A stretch of 64,000 nt of DNA from Glandiceps talaboti (Eukaryota; Hemichordata; Enteropneusta; Spengelidae). The translations under genes and the position numbers were made by a program. The stretch's first letter is position 1. Each line of letters begins with the position of its first letter. The stretch covers positions 10,763,879 to 10,827,878 of the forward strand of contig NC_135551.1 of NCBI RefSeq assembly GCF_964340395.1, in the 5' to 3' direction. Of this stretch, positions 58,761 to 64,000 are shown piece by piece. Below the pieces are notes generated by a model that worked only from the letters and a program-made list of their open reading frames with translations, did not search any database and had not been told where the DNA came from.

Positions 58761-59407
58761 CCCTTACAGTACCAACGTCTTTTCTTTTTATAATAGACCA
58801 GCATATATATTTGTCTCATATCTAAAAGTTAAATTTCTATTTTTTGCGTTTAAATTTCTGGAATTCTCTTCACTACATCATTTTTTAATTTCTTCTGCTG
58901 TGACCACTGTAAATTAACGTTTTTCTGCTTTCTTCGTGTTTATAGTTACTCAGCTAGTAGTTGCATCGCTGGGCTACTAGTGTGTGTCATCGATCTAGTT
59001 CATACAAGTCAACACATAGTTATATATTTGATACAGTTTAACGAAAGATATATACATGGTGTCTTGTTTTTTTTTGGTAAATGCGAAAATGGAATATGTA
59101 TAGATATATAATCTTATGTTTGTTTTTATCTATTTATTTACTGTACCAAAAATAACGCTTTTGTTTGTCATCAAAGAAAGCAAACATTGAAACATATTTT
59201 ACCCAATCGAGTACAACTGGATACTTATTTTCTTTAAACTGTTTCAACACAGTTTTTATTTCATTTGTGGTTTAGGAGAATCTGATGTGTTCAGAAAATT
59301 GCACATTTTTTAACTGTGTGTTTATAATGTGAAGTCTGTATATGACGTCCTGATTTAAAAATTAACATACTTTTAGATGAATTAAAACGTTGTTATATTT
59401 AAAAAAA

Positions 59408-59489
<82 letters not shown>

Positions 59490-59567
59490 CCCTTACAGTA
59501 CCAACGTCTTTTCTTTTTATAATAGACCAGCATATATATTTGTCTCATATCTAAAAGTTAAATTTCT
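58097..59567. repeat. Near-identical tandem duplication, about 741 and 730 bp
   Basis: Copy 1 is 58097-58837 and copy 2 is 58838-59567, adjacent without spacer. I saw only two base differences (atatgttcag/atgtgttcag and aacctac/aacatac) plus a difference in the internal (TA)n length (58671-58757 and 59411-59486). No coding frame was recognised. Confidence 0.93.
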
Positions 59568-60240
59568 TGAAATTCAAAAAGGACACTTACCGATATACTT
59601 TATTAAGATGGCATAGTCCAAGTGCACATGTAATGAATAAATTATTTGAAATCTCTTGTATTATTTTATCCATATCGTTGTAAAAAAAAAATTATATCTA
59701 AAAGGAATTATACTCAAATCAATACAAATGCCTAGTATGGCCATTATAGAGCCTTATATGCATGGGAATAATAATTTAATATAGCGCATGCCATTAGAAC
59801 TAGAACATTTAAGGTGGGAGTTGTTAAGTAGAGTTTCCCATTTTATGTTGTCATACTGGGCTTGAAGACTTTTCCTGTTAAGATGTTACAATTTCCCATT
59901 TTGTATATAAGAATTAAAGTTAGGTGAGATCTGGAGTGCGTCATCATGGTTTTAGTCATAATAAAATTGGATTCACTCCCATTTCTTATCCTACTTAGAT
60001 ATCTCAAATACATGTACGAAGGAGAATATAACACTACTTATATTGCACCCATTACAAAATAAATAGTGTTGAATCCTTACAAAGGACATAGTAACCTGTA
60101 ACCCTGATTGAATATATAGGTCAATAACATATGCATCAAGCAAACAAAGGTGGATAGAGCTAGGTAATAAAGAATGAAAGAATGGAAGAACGATCATGTA
60201 ATATTGTGTTCATTTGTGCAATTGTGTCTTATATACATAG

Positions 60241-61578
60241 TGACCTGGCAGACAATGGGATCAAGAATTTAGCAGTTAATATCTTTGATGGACTAAGGAA
60301 TCTGTTATTTATGTAAGTACAAATTATGTGTTCCTGCTTTCGCTGGCTATTATTTATATTACTCATGTTTTATGGTTTGGTGGTAACCAGAAAGACTATT
60401 GAATTTCAATCAGGTGGTGCATTTATTTCACATCTCTCACAAGGTTTGTTATTACAAAGTACACAAACAAAAGAAGGCGCTGATAGTGCCCATGCACATG
60501 AAGTGTTACATTTTATCTCACTGTGAACACAAACAGTTCTGAATTTCATCCAACAAAATTGCTGTTGAAATAATTTATTATGCGTCTGCGTTATCAGTGT
60601 CTCTATATATTTTTATTTATTTTATGTAATTTGTATCAACAAAACCTTAACAAGAGATGTAAAAAAATATCGTGCTTCTTAATTGAAACTTTTCAATCAC
60701 TTTGGTTTGATAGTAAGGCCTAACAAAACATTTTGTGTGTTTCCGATTACGCTCACTTTTAGAATTGGTGGGGTAGATAGATTTTATATTCATTTTAGGC
60801 GAGTTTCTAGTTCAGGTAGTTATGTTTTCCACTGTTTTACACATGGTTTCTGTGTTATTGATTTATTCTCATCAGATGTACAGCCATTGCACATTGGAAG
60901 AAGAGTTTTATATTGTATTTTTTGAAGTTGATGTCAGTTTCCGCATCCACTATTTATTGCGAGACTTCACCTATTTTCGCAACTTTATTTTTTTTTCTTG
61001 AATACGTAAAAAAAAACTTATGGTCGGCGTGAAAAACTAGTTAGGGTCGGGTAACCGGAACCAAATATTTTTTTGTACGCTTAATACAAAACTCTGCAAT
61101 TCTTTTTTCATAGGAACCTATCCAAAAACGCATTGAAAGAGTTGACTTGCACGCGCTTCAACGGTTTGAAAAGATTACAATTTCTGTAAGTATGCCAACA
61201 CTATTATAAATGACATCATGCCTTCTATGTCTGTTGTTGATTCGGTTTAAAAACTGACCCTAGATTTAAATTAAGCCACTGGTGAATGTTTTAAAGCAAA
61301 TCAGCACTTTATGCTGTGAATATTACAACTATAAATCTGGGACCAACACTTTTAAATATGACGAAACGAGACAGGTTTGCAGTTAAATATGTCTACTATT
61401 TGATCTCTGCCAAAGCTTACAACAAATTTAAGAGTTAATATTTCATATTTAAGCAACTATTGATCTCCTGTAACACTATCCTAATAGGACATATTATACT
61501 TTGCAGTGATCTACGGAATAACCCCATCTCTTATTTTGATGGAGATCTTTTCGATGATTTTGAGAAACTCCAAAAACT
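60241..61578 (+). CDS. Leucine-rich-repeat gene, three exons (partial both ends)
   Basis: Three exons of exactly 72 bp, 60241-60312, 61114-61185 and 61507-61578, each end with gtaagt and share phase 2. Each encodes one 24-residue repeat: LADNGIKNLAVNIFDGL, LSKNALKELTCTRFNGL and LRNNPISYFDGDLFDDF. They fit LxxNxLxxLxxxxFxxLxxLxxL. One repeat per 72-bp exon is the known structure of LGR/RXFP receptors and some other LRR proteins, so a receptor ectodomain is plausible. The flanking repeats, cap and any membrane domain are not visible. An acceptor-like ttcttcag at about 62149 could start a further exon, but it gives only nine codons before a stop. Confidence 0.75.
60930..61070 (-). repeat. Dispersed repeat, copy B
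   Basis: Reverse-oriented relative of 5440-5580, lying in the intron between the first two LRR exons. Confidence 0.75.
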
Positions 61579-61758
61579 GTAAGTGACGTTCTTAACACAA
61601 TTCTCAAAATGTCGTGATTTATCTGAGGATCATAAAGAAATTCAGGTGTCTACTCCATTTCATAAGAACTTGACAAGCTTATCAACATTTTTAAATGAAT
61701 ACAAATATTATACACATATTAAACAGAAATAAAATATCTAAGATTCTTCCATACACAC

Positions 61759-61759
61759 A

Positions 61760-61833
<74 letters not shown>

Positions 61834-61928
61834 GTCTGTCTGTCTGTCTGTCTGTATGTCTGTCTGTCTGTCTGTCTGTCTGATTCTGTCTATCTGTCTA
61901 CCTAACTAAATAGATATATAAACATAGA

Positions 61929-61987
<59 letters not shown>

Positions 61988-61990
61988 AAT
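61759..61990. repeat. (CTAT)n(CTGT)n and (AAAT)n microsatellites
   Basis: Tetranucleotide arrays at 61759-61882 and 61930-61988 downstream of the LRR exons. Confidence 0.95.
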
Positions 61991-62437
61991 AATAAAGATA
62001 GTAAATCAAAAGCGACTGACCTGAACCATAAGAATATCTGATCCTGCTTCCTCGTATCTAAAATTACTGTTGTTTAGGCGCAATATGACAATGGAGATAT
62101 AACGCTTTCTATACAGATGTACACATGTTAATATTTTGTGTTCTTCAGAGTGTATGCCATGGAGCATTTCAGATGAATGATCAACTAAAGAAAATGACAG
62201 GGGGAATTACAAAGCAACCACAGAAGCCAAATAAGAAGTTAAAAGAAGTCATTGTGAAGACAGGAAGGAAACAGAAGGTGTAGGGAGAAAAGCTCTTAAG
62301 GCAAAGGAAAAGACAAACAGAGTGACGGAAAAAGCTAATAAACCTGGAAGAAATAAACAAGTGGGGGAAACAAAGAATCAACAAAGAGAAGGAATGATAA
62401 AAGCTACAAGGAATAACAAGTCGAGACCAAGAAGCAA

Positions 62438-62929
62438 ATGCGAGATTTAAAAAAACCTGAGAGAAATACAAATAAACCAAGAGAAGAGACTGATAAGACA
62501 ATGCGAGGGGCAGGTGTGCCAAAGGACGTGGAGAGTAAAACCAGGCAGAAAACAAAGAAAATAAGAAATAAGACTGAGATTACAACGAAAGAGAAAAATG
62601 AACCCATGGGAGAGACTATAAATCCAACAGGGGTAAACGGGGGACAAGGGCATACGAAGACTAAGCCAGAGAAGGAAGAAGCATGTTTATCAATGAAACA
62701 GACGTGGGAACAAGAGGATAAACCTGATGAATCAGGGAAGAAGTTTAATCAGCCAAAGGAAATTACGAAAAAGTCAGTGGGCGAGAAAGCACAGCCAGGG
62801 GTAAAGAAGAGGTTGCAAGGATATAGCGAGGAGACAAAAGTTGCAATGAGGTTAGAAGAAGACGCAGTCATTAAGACAAGTGAACCCAGAAAAGCAAGTA
62901 CCATGACAAACATGCAGCCCAAAACCTAA
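62438..62929 (+). CDS. Lys/Glu-rich open frame, status uncertain
   Basis: 163 codons from ATG 62438, dominated by K, E, T, P and R, with repeated KPxEE-like runs. A similar composition in another frame starts at ATG 62173 and stops at about 62281. This may be a decayed disordered-protein exon or a purine-rich low-complexity tract. No domain, signal peptide or clear splice signal was seen. Confidence 0.25.
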   Translation: MRDLKKPERNTNKPREETDKTMRGAGVPKDVESKTRQKTKKIRNKTEITTKEKNEPMGETINPTGVNGGQGHTKTKPEKEEACLSMKQTWEQEDKPDESGKKFNQPKEITKKSVGEKAQPGVKKRLQGYSEETKVAMRLEEDAVIKTSEPRKASTMTNMQPKT

Positions 62930-64000
62930 GTTCGGAATTAGGGAAGCCGGCAAAGACCAGTCAAATAGAAGGAAATGCTAAAGGAAGAGACAAAATAAAC
63001 CCACAAGCAGATGACCCTCTGTAACATCCAACCCGTGTTGTCCTGTGTAATGGGTCAAACGAAGTACTTCTTTAATAGATTATTTAAAACAAACCATTCT
63101 TTCTATCAATTTATGCATACATTCTGAACAGCATAGATGACCATGGTATGTATCTCTCGAGGTTTTCATTCAAACTTTGGTGAAGCTTTTTTTTATTTCA
63201 ATCTGTTTGCATAATAGCTATATGATAGTAATTGTGAAAATGTTCTCAGAAAAGTAATTAAGATTCAGGCAAAATAGTAGTGTAAACATTTTCAACTGTT
63301 AGGTGTGCTGTTACCTAAATTCGTTTGTAAAGTTAAGTTTAAAGGTCAATTGTTAGGCATAATGCTACCTAGGTTGATGGAATGAATTAAAAATTCAAAC
63401 ATCAATTGTTAGATGTACCGTATAGCAAATTGTTCAATAACTTTTTAGGTTTTATACCTAGAGCTACCATCCAAATGTGTATATTGTTATTGTTACATTA
63501 CCCAAATATTCAGATAGGCGTCAGCCCTTGGCTTTTATATTCGATTGTTATTTGCGCAATACCGTCAGCCTTCATATAGAATAATTATGTAGTTGGGAGC
63601 CATGTCTCCAAAACGTAGGAGTACCAAGTTCAAATGTAAACCATTAGGCATGATGTTATCTAGATTGAACTTCTCATTAATTAGATATCATAATCCCTTA
63701 CTATACCAATATAAAACATAAAACAGATACTGTTATTACATTTTGACCAGCAACATACATCGAAGAACGTACGGTACTAAAATTCCATTAACAAAAATAT
63801 GTATAGATGAGTAGAGAGGATATGTGACGTCACAAATTAACTGGTTAGTACATCAGTAAACATTTGACTGCATACTATGTTTAACTATTGATGTATAAAC
63901 TTGTCTATTCTACACCATTTGCTCGATATTTCTTCGCTAGGACTTCCTGCCTTTATTTCTGTCTTGAACGAAGAACAGTTATTTCGATTTGTATGTGTTG
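62930..64000. other. No gene seen; decayed tandem repeats
   Basis: Between 63290 and 63680 the phrase caa.tgttaggc.t.atg.tacct recurs about four times at uneven spacing (63294, 63352, 63403, 63640). Nothing else was recognised. Confidence 0.5.

Noticed and set aside
62181-62653. Minus-strand Phe/Ser/Leu-rich frames resembling membrane proteins
   Set aside because: They are complements of the purine-rich tract and show no splice or family signals.

Overview
This is eukaryotic, intron-rich, AT-rich animal DNA. The multi-exon genes have GT-AG introns, and the families present are ADAMTS-type metalloprotease, C-type lectin, kringle, pentraxin, MS4A and leucine-rich repeat. The repeats include a Penelope-like retroelement, a LINE reverse transcriptase and remnants of YqaJ/PHD and Mutator-type transposons. 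This mix, with long (TA)n arrays and no vertebrate landmarks, suggests a marine invertebrate (lophotrochozoan, hemichordate or cephalochordate). I cannot name the species.

Layout. 0-3.6 kb: a 5'-truncated Penelope-like element on the minus strand, (TA)n arrays, and five hammerhead-ribozyme-like motifs, three with a complete conserved core. 2.8-23.7 kb: one large plus-strand gene, open at its 5' side. I could join 24 exons in a continuous reading frame (5,901 nt, 1,966 codons plus stop). They encode an M12B propeptide, a zinc metalloprotease, an ADAMTS-like disintegrin/Cys-rich part, a C-type lectin domain, and then kringle-kringle-pentraxin-pentraxin-pentraxin-kringle-pentraxin-kringle-pentraxin. 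24.0-27.6 kb: a five-exon MS4A/CD20-like tetraspanning membrane protein on the minus strand, arranged tail to tail with the protease gene. 28-45 kb: a transposon graveyard with a LINE RT fragment, a MITE with terminal inverted repeats, OB-fold exons, a frameshifted DUF6589-like gene, a YqaJ-exonuclease/PHD pseudogene, a Mutator-type transposase pseudogene and another transposon-type C-terminal fragment. 45-48.9 kb: dispersed repeats. 49.0-55.1 kb: a largely intact minus-strand multi-exon gene of transposon type whose last exon carries a RING-like finger, a 7-residue minisatellite and a possible cysteine-peptidase domain. 55-60 kb: tandem and inverted repeats, including a 741-bp near-identical duplication. 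60.2-61.6 kb: three 72-bp exons, each encoding one leucine-rich repeat, from a gene open on both sides. 61.7-64 kb: microsatellites and a Lys/Glu-rich reading frame of unknown status.

The main biological interest is the protease gene. It couples a secreted, zinc-dependent protease to three kinds of extracellular recognition module (lectin, kringle, pentraxin), nearly all carried on phase 1-1 exons, as expected from exon shuffling. The second is the cluster of hammerhead motifs on both strands beside (TA)n arrays near the Penelope-like element. Exon borders and domain calls come from reading the sequence. No searches or transcripts were available.
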